The position numbers and the translations under genes were made by a program. DNA of 64,000 nt from Paramecium sonneborni (taxonomy: Eukaryota; Ciliophora; Oligohymenophorea; Peniculida; Parameciidae), in assembly GCA_905182985.1 (NCBI GenBank), contig CAJJDN010000007.1, positions 1 through 64,000 on the forward strand, in the 5' to 3' direction. Shown piece by piece: positions 26,214 to 39,883 of this stretch (within the stretch, counting starts at the first letter, position 1; every line of letters begins with the position of its first letter). Below the pieces are notes generated by a model. That model made no database searches and was not told the origin of the DNA. It saw only the letters and a program-made list of their open reading frames with translations.

Positions 26214-26476
26214 ATGAAAATGGGAAAGGTTAGACAGATCTAAACTTTTTATTTAATTTAATATCATCTTGAAAATAAATTTTAGTATTTAAAGTGAATA
26301 TAAATATATATAGACAGATTCTCTAAGAAATAGAAGACAAAATTAATGAATTAGAAATTTATATCTTATAATCAATATTAAATGAAACAACAAAAGAATA
26401 AGAATTTGTAATACATTATACTGGGATGGAAATAATTAAGAATTAGTATAATGATCATAGAGTTTAACTAAATTGA
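26214..26476 (+). CDS. Small helical protein (77 aa)
   Basis: Two exons (26214-26284, 26314-26476; 29-nt intron) give 77 residues. After a short basic start (MKMGKVRQIQ) the protein is mostly predicted helix, with ILQEIEDKINELEIYILQSI giving a heptad-like pattern, and ends HRVQLN. I do not recognise it. A small helical subunit of a larger complex is the natural guess but is not supported by any motif. It sits between the divergent PX gene (72 bp away) and the TPR-like gene 23 bp downstream on the same strand. Confidence 0.6.
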
Positions 26477-26499
26477 TTAGTGAATAATTTAATTTATAA

Positions 26500-27950
26500 A
26501 TGAGAAACAGATATTCATCTTCTCATTCTCAAGGGTTGAATGAATTAATCTAATATATCGATTATTAAGGAACATAAAGAGAAGGACTTAATAAATCTAA
26601 TTCAATAGTGAACTTTTATCCAATAATGTTGCCTTCAATAAGTTAAGAAAGTCTTCTTTCCTCAGCTAGAAACACATCTCATTAATCAACAAAAACTTTA
26701 ACTCGTAGAAGATTGAATAATCAAAGTCAATCGAGATTGTCACATCATACTAAAAAATCTGATTTAACTCCTTTAACAATAAGATCACATAGTCCTGTGA
26801 GTTAATTTTAATAGCAATATTTTGAAGCTATAAAGAATGATGATTGTTAATAAGCACTTAAAATATTAATTAATATGATGATTGTAACTGTTGATTCTGA
26901 TAACTTGTGTTTGTTGATTAGAATATTTAAAGTTGCATCACTAACATTATAACATTTTAAAGAGTATGACAAATCTATTATCTATGCAAAAAATGCCATA
27001 TTTTTAAGCGAGTTTGCTAGAGATTTCGAAACAATATAATGGGCATTACTACACTTAGGTATAATATGCAAATAATTATAAAAGTATGAAATTGGAAAAA
27101 TCTTTATAAAAAAAGTATATAATTAATAATAATAGAGTCGATAGAATTTGCATGGTTCATGTAAAATAAAGATGAGGAATTAAGATGTTATGAAGAATTG
27201 GGGAAATTATGTTTTTTGAATCATGAAATAGATATAGCAAAAGAGTTACATGAGATGAGTATGACAGGTAATCAAAGAAATGATTCAATTTTGAATATTA
27301 GTAGAAATGGTATACAATAATTGATAAATAATTATCCTTAATAGTAATTTCAGATAGATCAAAATATATTGTCAAAAATAGTTGATTTCCCTTTTGTTAT
27401 AAGATCAAATAAATAATAGACAGAATCTTAAAATAATTATCTAAAATAACAAAAGTTAGAATGTGTAATAATTGATAGAATGTATTTATAAAGTGTTGAA
27501 GAGATTCTTAATAAAGTTTTATAAAATCATCACTTTTTTTTTGAGATTCCTACACCAATCGATACATCTAAATAAGTAATCAAACATCAGTCAAGAAAAG
27601 AAAGAATTAAATCTACTTAAATGATTACTTGGATTAAATTGGCTATTTAGAAATAATAAAATCCAGAATATAAATTCTAAAATAAACCTCCTATTGAAAG
27701 AGTTGAAAAGAGAAAACTTACAATAGATTAAGCTGTGACTGAGAGAGTTAAGGAGAAAATCAGAAATAGTATGGAAATAATTTAAGATATTAAATGCATA
27801 AAACCAAAAAATGATGAAATAATTAGATTGACACATGAGAGAGATCATCATAGAATTTATGAACATTCTAAGAAAGAGCTTTTGAAATCTGCCAAATAGT
27901 GTTTCTTAAATAAAAACATAAAAGTTTCTTTTAGTTTGCTTATTTAATGA
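26500..27950 (+). CDS. TPR-like protein (475 aa)
   Basis: Two exons (26500-27114, 27138-27950; 23-nt intron) give 475 residues. A Ser/Arg/Gln-rich N-terminus (about residues 1-100) is followed by helical pairs resembling tetratricopeptide repeats: ALLHLGIICKQLQKYEIGKI, then CYEELGKLCFLNHEIDIAKE after the intron, with the G/Y/A positions expected of TPR helices. The intron splits this repeat and its removal restores the spacing. The C-terminal third is basic and charged (KPPIERVEKRKLTIDQAVTE). TPR arrays mediate protein-protein contacts; no partner can be inferred. It is followed after 19 bp by the next plus-strand gene. Confidence 0.75.
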
Positions 27951-27969
27951 CTTATTTTTAATTACTTTA

Positions 27970-28786
27970 ATGATTCACTATAGAAATCTTCCAACCGTAT
28001 ACAGAAATGATATGGAAAACTATCAGATTCGTCGATTCGAGAAAGCCAGTGGTTTTAAGATATCTAAGAAAGTTTAGATGGGTAGAAGAAGAACAGTTAG
28101 AATTCAGCCATAATTATTAATGACTTCTTAGAAGTAGCACTTTGTAGAATTAGTAGCATTAAATGAAGAAAAATCTAAATATTTATTGTACAAAAGTGAT
28201 ATAAAAAAGGTTCAAATTTAATAAAAGAGGAAAAAGTTCTGAATCTCTTGGAGAAGGTACATTAAATAATAATGCATAATTGGTAATGTTATCACTCCCT
28301 TATTTTTGTACAAATCATAATAAAAGATAAACTATTATGAATAAATGGAAATAAATAATTTGGGGAGTGAGAATCATTTTGAGATATAAAAAGATTTTTA
28401 AGGAATAGGCCTTTTTTGATTAATTAAAAAGGCTACCAAAAAGAAGAAAACTTTCATCTCCAATATCTGGTTTTAAAAGTCCTAAGAAAAGAAGGTTGCC
28501 AGTAAAATCAAGCGATAATTATAATTTTACTATGACGACAAAAGAGTTGCCTTAGGACACAAGTCGTAGTAAAACAAGTCGTAAATTAAGAAATCAATTC
28601 TCAGAAAATTTCTAAAAATCTATTTACTATTAAAACTTGAAATAATAGGAGTAAAGATTAGAAAGACTAAGAACCAATAGTTTATATTAATTAATGAGTT
28701 CATAAGAAAAATAATCAATGATATCAACAAGAACTCAATCTGTTTTGATAAGAAAAATGAGGATAAAAAGGTAGACTATCTAATGA
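27970..28786 (+). CDS. Basic hypothetical protein (264 aa)
   Basis: Two exons (27970-28187, 28210-28786; 22-nt intron) give 264 residues ending at TGA 28784-28786. The protein is strongly basic with Arg/Lys-Ser-Pro clusters (SPISGFKSPKKRRLPVKSS, MGRRRTVRIQPQ), suggesting a disordered, perhaps nucleic-acid- or microtubule-associated protein. A central WKQIIWGVRIILRYKKIFKE segment could form an amphipathic helix. No family recognised. An in-frame ATG at 28012 is an equally possible start and would leave a more normal 61-bp gap to the upstream gene. The following kinase gene begins only 60 bp downstream; the two are separate because this frame closes with TGA and the kinase frame has its own ATG. 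Confidence 0.65.
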
Positions 28787-28846
28787 TAACTTAATTTACT
28801 ATGGTTTAACATATGATTTCATAATTTAAATAATATATATACTTAA

Positions 28847-30387
<1,541 letters not shown>

Positions 30388-30457
30388 ATAAATTATATTT
30401 TTTATTTTTTTTTGATTTATGTAATAGTAAAGAAAATTTAGTACAGATTCTAAATAT

Positions 30458-31696
30458 ATGGATTTAGACATTGTTTAAGAATATATAAAATAAGATTTGG
30501 ATTAAAATGAGTATTTTCGTTAAGAGCATGATATTGATTTTGATATTCCAGAGTAAGATGAATATTTTGATTGTCTTGATTCTATTGATGAGCCTCCCTA
30601 AATTGAACGTTTTAATTAAATTACATTACATACTATGAAAATTGATAGAAAATAAAGAGTAAATGATGAATTGATATAATCCCCTTTAGAGAAGGAAGAT
30701 TAATTATAATTATCAATAGAATCATTGGAGGAAGAATTTTAATATTAAGATGAAATGTATGATATAAAGTAAATTGAAATTGATAAACGTAAGGTTATTT
30801 CAATATTTACTCTAAAACAAGACTTCTTTGATAATCAACATAATCATACTCAATTTCTAAAGAATGTTGAATTGCTTAGGTCAAAAAACTCTCATTTAGA
30901 AGAATTCTATACCTATATTAAAGAATTAGGATTAGGTTGTGGATTTAGTCTGGATTAAATTAGATATGAATTACTTTAAAAATTTATATCTGGTTTAGTT
31001 GATATAGTTAAATATATTGATGATGTAAATATTAATTAGCATTATTAGATGTTTAGATTTCAAAGCAAATGGTTAGAAAGAGAACCTATTATTACATTAT
31101 AAAATATATTCTAAGCATTTTCATTTTAATGGGAGAGGTTCTAAGATTATACTACTGCATTAATTGATAGATCAGCAATCAGTAAAATTAAAACTAACAA
31201 TAAAATTATAGATTACGATTCTTTATAATTTAAAAAAGGTATTGATTTTTGTTTAACTTAAATTGATGAATAATAATATGATGGTGCTGATTTCAATATA
31301 TAATAAAGTACTTAAGAAAGTTTGATCCTTTTTAAAGTTTTTGAATTGCTAAGATTAAATGAACACTTTTTACATATAAGTAGATAAAATTAAAAAGCAA
31401 AAAGAATTATTAATTACTTTACAAAATGTAGATCTCGTATAAAACTTTATTTTCTCTTAAAAAATAAAGTCAAGTTCTAATTTAAAACCAAACGAAAATC
31501 TTAAATGTCTTTACATCATAATACTACTGAAAAATATCTTTTCATTGATCCAAATTATGTTACAATAGAAAATACAGTAAATATAATACAAGAAATTTCT
31601 TAGCTGAACTAAATGAAAATTAGGAAATAAGGATATGTTTCTAAAAATTTAAATTCATAATTCAATACTATTAAAGATTATGATTACTATTAATGA
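30458..31696 (+). CDS. Hypothetical protein, acidic N-terminus (412 aa)
   Basis: A single exon from ATG 30458 to TGA 31694-31696 gives 412 residues. The first ~100 residues are very acidic (DFDIPEQDEYFDCLDSIDEP); the middle is helical (QIRYELLQKFISGLVDIVKY); the C-terminal part is basic (TKCRSRIKLYFLLKNKVKFQ). It has no signal peptide or membrane helix. I do not recognise the family. It follows the kinase gene after 70 bp and precedes the CFAP97-like gene by 22 bp, all on the plus strand. Confidence 0.75.
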
Positions 31697-31718
31697 TTAT
31701 AATATAAATATATTTATA

Positions 31719-32385
31719 ATGATTGCTCCAAAATACATAGAGCAAAATATAATCAATTCCATTTGTTAATATCAAAGATTCAAGTCTCATCGAGATAGAG
31801 TTTAGATGATAGCTAGTGATAGAAGTTCATCAAAAAAGGTATAATTACACAATATTAGTAATTTCATATGGATTCAAATAAATTACAGAAAATTAAGTTT
31901 AATCAATATAATAGTAAAGCATCTATTTAACAAATGAAAGATAAAGTTTTGTATTAAGAAAATAGCAAAATACTAGATAGAATTATTAAAATTAAACCAT
32001 CTACTAGATAACATTCAGCAAGTTCTATAAGATCATTGAATTTACCAAAGAGGAAAAAAGAAGCTATGAAAATAGTAGATGAAAATTAAAAGTTGATGAA
32101 GAGATTGTAATCCACTCAAGGAACATTTAAGAACAAAGATACTTTAATGCGTGATTTTAGGAGGTACCCAAGAAAATGATTAAGAGAACTCAAGAACTTA
32201 AGTTTCGTATTTCCAGAACAGACAACAAATAGAGAATTTCAAAGTTTGCATAAAGTCTATCACAAAAAAAGACCAAAACTAACGGCCTTAATTAATTAAC
32301 TTAATTATAGAGATTGCGTATAGAACCGTAAAGAAAGACGATGCCAAAATTATAATAAAATCATTTATTCGGTTTTTCATAGTGA
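31719..32385 (+). CDS. CFAP97-domain-like protein (146-201 aa)
   Basis: The first two exons (31719-31838, 31859 onwards; 20-nt intron) are well supported. They encode a basic helical protein with NSKILDRIIKIKPSTR and, further on, MKIVDENQKLMKRLQSTQGT, the pattern of the CFAP97/Hemingway domain found in ciliary and sperm-tail proteins. Two endings are possible. Reading straight on stops at TGA 32177-32179 (146 aa). Splicing a 21-nt intron (32164-32184, which contains that in-frame TGA) and a 20-nt intron (32318-32337) gives 201 aa ending at 32383-32385, adding a protein-like tail (ELKNLSFVFPEQTTNREFQS). The longer form explains otherwise unassigned coding-like sequence but overlaps the convergent SHIPPO gene's stop by a few bases. 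Confidence 0.6.
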
Positions 32386-33247
32386 CTAATATAATATATT
32401 TAAATACCCAAATTCTGAAGGCAATCTATATGCTCCAGGACCAGGAGATTCAGCTCTAATTTTAGTCAATTCTCTCTTTGTTTTTGTAAAGATTGTTGAT
32501 TTAATATCTACAAATTTGGAACAATAATATAAGCCTTTTGGATCAATATCTCCTAAATGAGCATAATCTCCAGGTCCTGGTGAAGGATCTTTAGCTGGTG
32601 AAAAACGAAAACTTTTTGATTTTTAAGGAGAAAGTATAATAGCTCCAGAACTAGATTATTATTAATAATTATACTCTCTAAATTTACTAATTTTATATTT
32701 TCCTGTTTCATTTAATGCTGAAGGTAAATCATATTAACCTCTAAAAATATATAAAATAATACGGTCCTGGTTTTTTATCTTTATCTTTTTAACTCTCTGT
32801 TCTCATTCTTATTGTATATTTAATAGGAGATCTTGTATTTTGAGATTCATATTCTCCAGGTCCTGGTGTTTTTTATATTAGTCCAATGAAAATACCTTCA
32901 TATTTATTACTTTTCTAAGATGAATAGTTTTTATATCTACATCTCTTCCAACTGGCATAGTCCAACCATTAGTTACATTAAGAGTAGTCTTTATCTCATA
33001 ATTATTAGGTCCTGGATTTATACTTTCTTATTAAAAATTTAATTTCTATCCATATCCTATTCCAGCACTACGTTTACTCATCATTGAAGGAATATTATAT
33101 ATATTGGGACATCTAATTATAAACTGCCTGTTGTTACGGTTTATCCTTAAACTCTTTAAAACGATTAGCTTTTGGAAATGAATACAATGCTTTGGATATT
33201 GATTTATTTAATGGGGATCTATTTATTTATTCAAATGAGGCATTCAT
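32377..33247 (-). CDS. SHIPPO / sperm-tail PG-rich repeat protein (265 aa)
   Basis: Four exons (33247-33138, 33112-32941, 32914-32763, 32740-32377; introns 25, 26, 22 nt) give 265 residues. It is built of about six sperm-tail PG-rich (STPGR/SHIPPO) repeats: PCPNIYNIPS, NPGPNNYEI, TPGPGEYESQ, KPGPGQYDLPS, SPGPGDYAHLG and SPGPGAYRLPS. Two of these motifs are completed only by splicing, which confirms the exon boundaries. Proteins of this type (ODF3-like and relatives) bind inside or along microtubules of axonemes and sperm tails, so a ciliary or cortical microtubule role is likely here. Start ATG 33245-33247 was chosen because it is the first ATG of the open frame. Confidence 0.9.
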
Positions 33248-33315
33248 ATAAAATTATATTTAATATTTATAAATTTATCTATTATATTTATTATGTGCAT
33301 TCTTTGTAATTATTA

Positions 33316-34452
33316 TCATTCTACTTTATAGTTTGACAAAGTACATAATGTTAGTGAATCAAAATCACTCCTATATACCAATGTATTATTCGAATTAAAA
33401 TACAAAATCAGACTTTCTATTGATGCTGAAATAAGTAAATCTGTTGGTTCTTATTTTAAGTTATTTTCTTAATCATTTTATTTGACTGCAATATTAAATA
33501 ATTAAATCACAACAGTATGTTAATAATTCTAATATGGAATTGCAAAAATATTATTATTAATTCTTATTGAAGAAAATGGATTCCAATCCTTATATTTACT
33601 TAATGTTGTAGATAAACTAAGATAAGAGTTATTTAATAAATATTCAAATTAATAACTACTATCAGCATAAGTCTATAAAACAAATTATGTCATATTTTAA
33701 GATGCTTTTAGTTAAGCTACTTATCTAAATCTAGCTGAATAAGGAATATAATAGCTAGATTTTACATTAATGATTCCATTATTAAATGGAATTAAATTAT
33801 TCGATCTTTATATTGCATCAGCCCAAAATACACCAAGTTCATAATCTAAGACTAATATTCTCTAATAATCTTGTTAATCTTATTAAAATGGTGATAAACT
33901 AAAATCTGATATATTCAAATTTGTTGAATTAAAAAATTGGGCATCCAATACATATGATGTTGTTCGAATGTACCAAGATGATGCTTAAATTACTGTAGTG
34001 AAAAAAACTATTTTTTTTTTCTATGGGATAATTAAAGTATTTCCTACTATTGCAAATTTACTAAAACTTTCTGAAATAGTGGGAATTGCTTAATACTCAC
34101 CAAATACAGAATATGAACTATTTTCAATTTATTTGTAAGCTACTAAAAATGGAGCCATTCCTGCAGCTTGACAAGCTAAAAAGAACAAGTTTTAAAGTGG
34201 ATGATCAGAAACTAAATTACATGTATGAGATTCATTATTTGGTGTTGTATAAGTATTCAAAATATTCAATTTAGCATCCAACAACAAAAATTTTGAAGTT
34301 GTTAATACAATATCTGTGTTGTTATTTAGTTTGGTATGATCAATTATTTCTTCATCTACATCAACATCTAGATATATTTCTTGATTGCAGATAGCCTATC
34401 CTCTTTAAGAATATGCCATATAGAAAATTGACAATAAAAGCACATTTATCAT
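33316..34452 (-). CDS. Secreted hypothetical protein (378 aa)
   Basis: A single exon from ATG 34450-34452 to TGA 33316-33318 gives 378 residues. The N-terminus (MINVLLLSIFYMAYSQRG) is a signal peptide; no later membrane helix is seen. The mature part has several Asn-x-Ser/Thr sites (NNT, NES, NSS, NST, NIS, NMT), consistent with a glycosylated secreted or lumenal protein. No family recognised. A run of ten T (on the plus strand, near 34011-34020) lies inside it and the frame depends on that count. It is 68 bp upstream of the SHIPPO gene start on the same strand. Confidence 0.75.
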
Positions 34453-34479
34453 TATTGTGTATTTTTAATTATTTATATT

Positions 34480-34867
34480 TCAATATTCAAAATTCATATT
34501 AAAAGATTTTATTTTTCTGAGTACAATCTGATTTATAATTATCCATAAAAATTAATACAAAATATCTTCAACACTAAAAATAGAATTTGGATTACTTTTT
34601 GAATCTTATCTTATATCATTAGCATTTGAGATGTTGTTTGATATAATTAAGATATCATAATAATAAATAATCAAAAAGAAAAAAAATTTACTTTTCAAGT
34701 ACAAAATTAACTTCTAAAAAGAATTATTTTGTAATACAAAGTCAAAAAGTTTATGAAGAAGCTTATCTAATTGATTTTTAAGCTTAAAATCTGAATTTCT
34801 AGTCTTTTAGTATCTCAAAATGTCTAGAATTATTTTCTTAAATTTACTTACTCATTTCTTTAATCAT
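34480..34867 (-). CDS. Small hypothetical protein (119 aa)
   Basis: Two exons (34867-34852 and 34823-34480) around a 28-nt intron that starts GTAAGT give 119 residues. The first exon is only 16 nt, so the start is uncertain; an upstream open stretch without ATG precedes it. The protein has a basic, helical N-terminal half (NSDFKLKNQLDKLLHKLFDF) and a very hydrophobic middle (FFFFLIIYYYDILIIS) that may be a membrane segment. Not recognised. It ends 27 bp before the next minus-strand gene begins. Confidence 0.45.
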
Positions 34868-35041
34868 AATTTCAAAATTCTGAATGAAAATTTCTCTCTG
34901 TTTTTTTACTACTTTTTTATATTTATTTTAAAATATATATAATGAATTCTAAACATTTGATCGAAAATTAAAAAGAAATTTAACAAAATAATTATGTATT
35001 GGAAAATAATTTATAATTATATATTTAAAACTTTAATATTC

Positions 35042-36305
35042 TCATTCTAATTATTATATCAACTAAGATAATTCATTATCCATTCCTATTTTATTAAGTT
35101 CTTTTAAAAACTTTAGAGATTCGGTGCTAAATTTTTAATAAAAAATTTACAGTTTAATTCCTTTTTTATTTAATTCCTAGATACAATTGACACTAGCATA
35201 TAATAATTCAATGTCAGATTCAAAATCTTTCAATTTAAATAAAATCAACATATCTAATTATAAAATATATATACCAATGTCCTTCTTAAAAATCTATTAT
35301 GATAGTTACTAAATTAAAATTTGATTCTAAAATAATAATTAAAAATACATCTATTTTAAGATCTTAACAAATATTATTTAAAGCATAGATTATATTATCT
35401 TTAGTAAATGATAATATCAAAATTAGGATAACACAATTCAACCTTTCAAATAAAACATGTTTCTATTTCATTTATTGTGAAAAGTTCAAATTATGAATTT
35501 AATTATTTTCTCTAATAACTTTGGTATAACTAGACTCTAATTTTTATTTTGCAGTCTTAATAATATAATTTTAAATAATTGTGCTTTAGGTTAATTGTAA
35601 AGAGTGTTGCAATACATTAGGTTTATCAATTTCTTTTTCTTAAGCCTTTTTTTTCCATTCTTCTGTTTGGGGATTGAAACAAATCTCAAAATTTTAATGG
35701 CATCCTCCACAAAACATTATTTCATTCACATGTTATTCTAATGTTTTTAATTTGATTCTATCTTCTTATAACTATTTATCTAAAAAAAATAGTTTAGATA
35801 ATTTAATACTTTAGGGAATTGCTAAAAAATTAGAATAAAATTTAGTTTTGTAGAGTAAAAATGTCATATCTGACAATAAGCCAAGTGAAGTTGGTAAAAG
35901 TTCAATTAAATTTGGAATAAGACTATCAATTTAAGGATACAGGAATTAAGGATATTCAAAATTATTTCCCAATTATTTAAATACGGAATCTAATACATTC
36001 AAAAATACTTCTTATGGAGGTTAAGCATCATTTGATTTTAAATCTGATCTATGCAAAATGTTATCCCTAGATTCTAATAGTTATAATTATTTCTCTAATG
36101 AGAATATTTTGGCTTTCAATTTCACTTTTTCCAAATCTTCTGATTTTTGATTTTTTCCTGCTTCTAGTTATTTAATCTTTTATTTCAAAAAGGTTTCCAT
36201 TACATGATACCTTTTGTTTAATTATGATAACTTTTCTTCAAATTTTTTCTCTAATTCTTTGATTAACTAATCATAATATGATTTTAAAGTCTGCAATTAT
36301 TCCAT
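35042..36305 (-). CDS. Coiled-coil protein (412 aa)
   Basis: Two exons (36305-35310 and 35284-35042; 25-nt intron) give 412 residues. The first ~90 residues form a long helix with heptads (QLIKELEKKFEEKLSQLNKR, IFSLEKQLQLLES). A Cys-containing stretch (MFCGGCHQNFEICFNPQTEE) follows near the middle and could bind metal, but the spacing fits no family I know. The C-terminal third is helical and hydrophobic. The 5' part (35880-36305) is also present in the false second copy (36982-37407), where it is truncated by the N. Its start is 110 bp from the divergent first copine, suggesting a shared bidirectional promoter. Confidence 0.75.
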
Positions 36306-38082
36306 TTAATGTTTTAGTATTATATAAATTAATATCAATATATCTATGTTGAGAGAATATAATGATGAAATAAGAATTTAAAAAAATAAATGATTTAGAA
36401 AATATTTTATTTTTAATGAGTTAATCAAAGTTCTTTGTAGTGAGAATTAAATGTTATGAATTAGTTTAAAATTAAAACAATAGTGAAATAAACTGTATGG
36501 TTGTAGTGAAAGAATATGCAGATAATCAATGTAAAAGAAAATGTAATTTTAGGGAATGAGAAAGGTAAAACAGAGATTTAAAAAAATCAACGAAACCCAC
36601 AATTTAGCACTGCAATTTAATTGAATTATCAATTTGAAATGTCTTATAGAGTGTTATTTTAGGTTTTAAACACTAATAAAGAATAGAGTAATGTTAGTAT
36701 TTAAAAATATTTTAAGGTAATTGGATAGACAGAACTAAATATATAAACTCTGTTAACTGCAAAAGATTAAATATATTCTACAGATATTATAAATTAAGGT
36801 AAGAAAGCTGGAAGAATCGTAATAATTGGAGAATATTAGAAATATAAAAATGATATGATAGAAATAATTTTAAGTAATTTAAATCTATTAAGATTAGCTG
36901 CCAAATAATTATATACATAATGTTGCATTTTCAAAGCCTAACCTTCTAAACCTTATATAAAGATTTCTAGAACATTTTAANGCCAAGTGAAGTTGGTAAA
37001 AGTTCAATTAAATTTGGAATAAGACTATCAATTTAAGGATACAGGAATTAAGGATATTCAAAATTATTTCCCAATTATTTAAATACGGAATCTAATACAT
37101 TCAAAAATACTTCTTATGGAGGTTAAGCATCATTTGATTTTAAATCTGATCTATGCAAAATGTTATCCCTAGATTCTAATAGTTATAATTATTTCTCTAA
37201 TGAGAATATTTTGGCTTTCAATTTCACTTTTTCCAAATCTTCTGATTTTTGATTTTTTCCTGCTTCTAGTTATTTAATCTTTTATTTCAAAAAGGTTTCC
37301 ATTACATGATACCTTTTGTTTAATTATGATAACTTTTCTTCAAATTTTTTCTCTAATTCTTTGATTAACTAATCATAATATGATTTTAAAGTCTGCAATT
37401 ATTCCATTTAATGTTTTAGTATTATATAAATTAATATCAATATATCTATGTTGAGAGAATATAATGATGAAATAAGAATTTAAAAAAATAAATGATTTAG
37501 AAAATATTTTATTTTTAATGAGTTAATCAAAGTTCTTTGTAGTGAGAATTAAATGTTATGAATTAGTTTAAAATTAAAACAATAGTGAAATAAACTGTAT
37601 GGTTGTAGTGAAAGAATATGCAGATAATCAATGTAAAAGAAAATGTAATTTTAGGGAATGAGAAAGGTAAAACAGAGATTTAAAAAAATCAACGAAACCC
37701 ACAATTTAGCACTGCAATTTAATTGAATTATCAATTTGAAATGTCTTATAGAGTGTTATTTTAGGTTTTAAACACTAATAAAGAATAGAGTAATGTTAGT
37801 ATTTAAAAATATTTTAAGGTAATTGGATAGACAGAACTAAATATATAAACTCTGTTAACTGCAAAAGATTAAATATATTCTACAGATATTATAAATTAAG
37901 GTAAGAAAGCTGGAAGAATCGTAATAATTGGAGAATATTAGAAATATAAAAATGATATGATAGAAATAATTTTAAGTAATTTAAATCTATTAAGATTAGC
38001 TGCCAAATAATTATATACATAATGTTGCATTTTCAAAGCCTAACCTTCTAAACCTTATATAAAGATTTCTAGAACATTTTAA
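35880..38082. repeat. Identical 1101-bp copies either side of one N (assembly overlap)
   Basis: Bases 35880-36980 and 36982-38082 appear identical with a single N at 36981. Copy 1 duplicates the first part of copine 1 (36416-36980, cut at the N). Copy 2 duplicates the 5' part of the coiled-coil gene (36982-37407). The full copine 1 is obtained from copy 2 and the full coiled-coil gene from copy 1; collapsing the block gives each gene once. Confidence 0.93.
36306..36415. promoter_or_regulatory. Short divergent intergenic region, likely bidirectional promoter
   Basis: Only 110 bp separate the minus-strand coiled-coil gene from the plus-strand copine 1 start at 36416 (copy 2: 37408-37517). Both promoters must lie here or overlap the coding starts. 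No specific motif is recognised. Confidence 0.4.
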
Positions 38083-39772
38083 GATACTCATGTGTCAAAT
38101 TTAGTCTATTAATCAGAGCCTATAAATTATCCTGAGATAAAAAGTTGGTAAATTATGAAAATTATGATATAGGCCTGAAATTAAAAGACTGGCTAGAGAT
38201 ATTTGTAATAATGATCGTGAAGCTGTATTATAAATTGAAATTTATGATAAAGGCAGTAGATAGGAAACTTATATAGGATCTATAAATTTATCAGTATCAT
38301 AAATGGAAGAAAAATAAGTTCATAGAAATATATAGCATAAAGGAAATAGAAAAATTACAGGATAATTATATGTTGAAAAATGTTTGTTAAGGGAAATTGC
38401 TACTTTTGAATAGTATTTAGAGGAAGGTTTATAATTGAATTTAATAATTTCTATTGATTTTACTGATTCAAATTTAGATCCAAATAATCCATAGAGTCTT
38501 CATTATTTTGATAGAACAAATAAAAAACTTAGTTAATATGAATAAGCCTTAAGAAATGTGTCTGAAATTTTAATTTAATATGATCATGATAAAAAAGTTC
38601 CATTATATGGTTTTGGATTTGAATTGAATGGTAAAGCTCATCATTGTTATCCTTTAAATAATAATTTGGAAGATCCAGAGTAAGATATGAAAATTATTGT
38701 AGAGTTACTGATTTGATTGGAGTATTTGAAACTTATAGAAATTTTGTTAAAACAGTAAAATTTTCAGGACCAACAACATTTAGACCAACAGTAAGAGAGG
38801 CTATGAGAATAGCTAAAGGATTTAAAACAGCTGGAAGTGAGAAATATGTTGTATTAACAATATTGACAGATGGAATTATAAGTGATTTCGATGGTACTTT
38901 TGAGTCTATAGTTGATTGTTGTGAATTGCCTATTTCTATTATTATTATTGGAATTGGAGATGCTGATTTCAAATTAATGTAAAGATTAAACAATAATTAA
39001 TTAATGGAAGAAGATATATAAGGAAGAAAAGCAACTCGTGATCTAGTTAAATTTGTCGTTTTTAATAATTACAAATCTGAATTAAAAAAGTTTGCTGAAG
39101 AAGTACTTTCTGAATTACCTGATTAAGTTGTAAATTATATGACTACTATTTGTAAAATACCTGGAAGTAAAGAGCAAAAGAATTATCCTCAATATGGGTC
39201 AAATTTTAATTTTGATTAATATTATTAATCTAAAAATTTTTAGAGATAAGGTACTTTACATCGTTTATTGGGGGAAGAAGATGAAGATTTTTAAACAGGA
39301 CAAAAAACAATTATCGATTTAAGATAATAATAAGAAGTTAGTTTAAAATAACCAATAATATTTTAACAATAAGAATAAGGTCAGGGATCATAAACTTATA
39401 GTTAACATTACTACCCTTAAGTTTATGGTCATATATAAACCCCATTTTAAACCAATTAAGGATAACAGAATAATTTTAATGAAAATTTTACCGTGTCTAA
39501 TTAATAAAATTCATTATAGAACTAAAATCAAACTTCAACTCTATTAGATGGATTAATATCTAATCATTGTAATATTTTAGTTTATTTTAGAACCCTAAAT
39601 ATAAACATAACCTATTTTACAAGTATCTTAAATATTTAAAAATCCAGAAGAGAATGAAAATAGCCAAAATCAAAATCAAGAAGAATCCTTTCCTCTAATT
39701 TAGTCTTAAAAAGAAATTCAGGAAGATAATGAAAGAGAATAATAAAATTAGGATTAAAATAAATAGAATTGA
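37518..39772 (+). CDS. Copine 1 (720 aa)
   Basis: Five exons (37518-37644, 37667-38147, 38173-38679, 38703-39568, 39591-39772; introns 22, 25, 23, 22 nt) give 720 residues. Order: two C2 domains (CKTEIQKNQRNPQFSTAI in C2A; SWPEIKRL and LQIEIYDKGSRQETYIGSIN in C2B), then the copine von Willebrand A domain with the MIDAS-type LIISIDFTDSN, YDHDKKVPLYGFGFELN, SGPTTFRPTVREAM and VVLTILTDG. The C-terminal ~180 residues are Gln/Asn-rich and disordered. Copines bind phospholipids in a Ca2+-dependent way and recruit partners to membranes. C2A is divergent: few of the aspartates that bind Ca2+ are obvious. Exon 1 is also present in the false copy at 36416. Confidence 0.93.
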
Positions 39773-39883
39773 AATTATTGAAGTTTTATATATATATTTA
39801 AATACATACTAATACTAATAAGTTTCTATATGTAATCATTCTGAAATAATTTATTTACTAATAATTAAATAAAAATAAACACA

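Noticed and set aside
35880..38082. Real tandem duplication of half a coiled-coil gene and half a copine
   Set aside because: The copies look identical and are joined by a single N; an assembly overlap explains them better.
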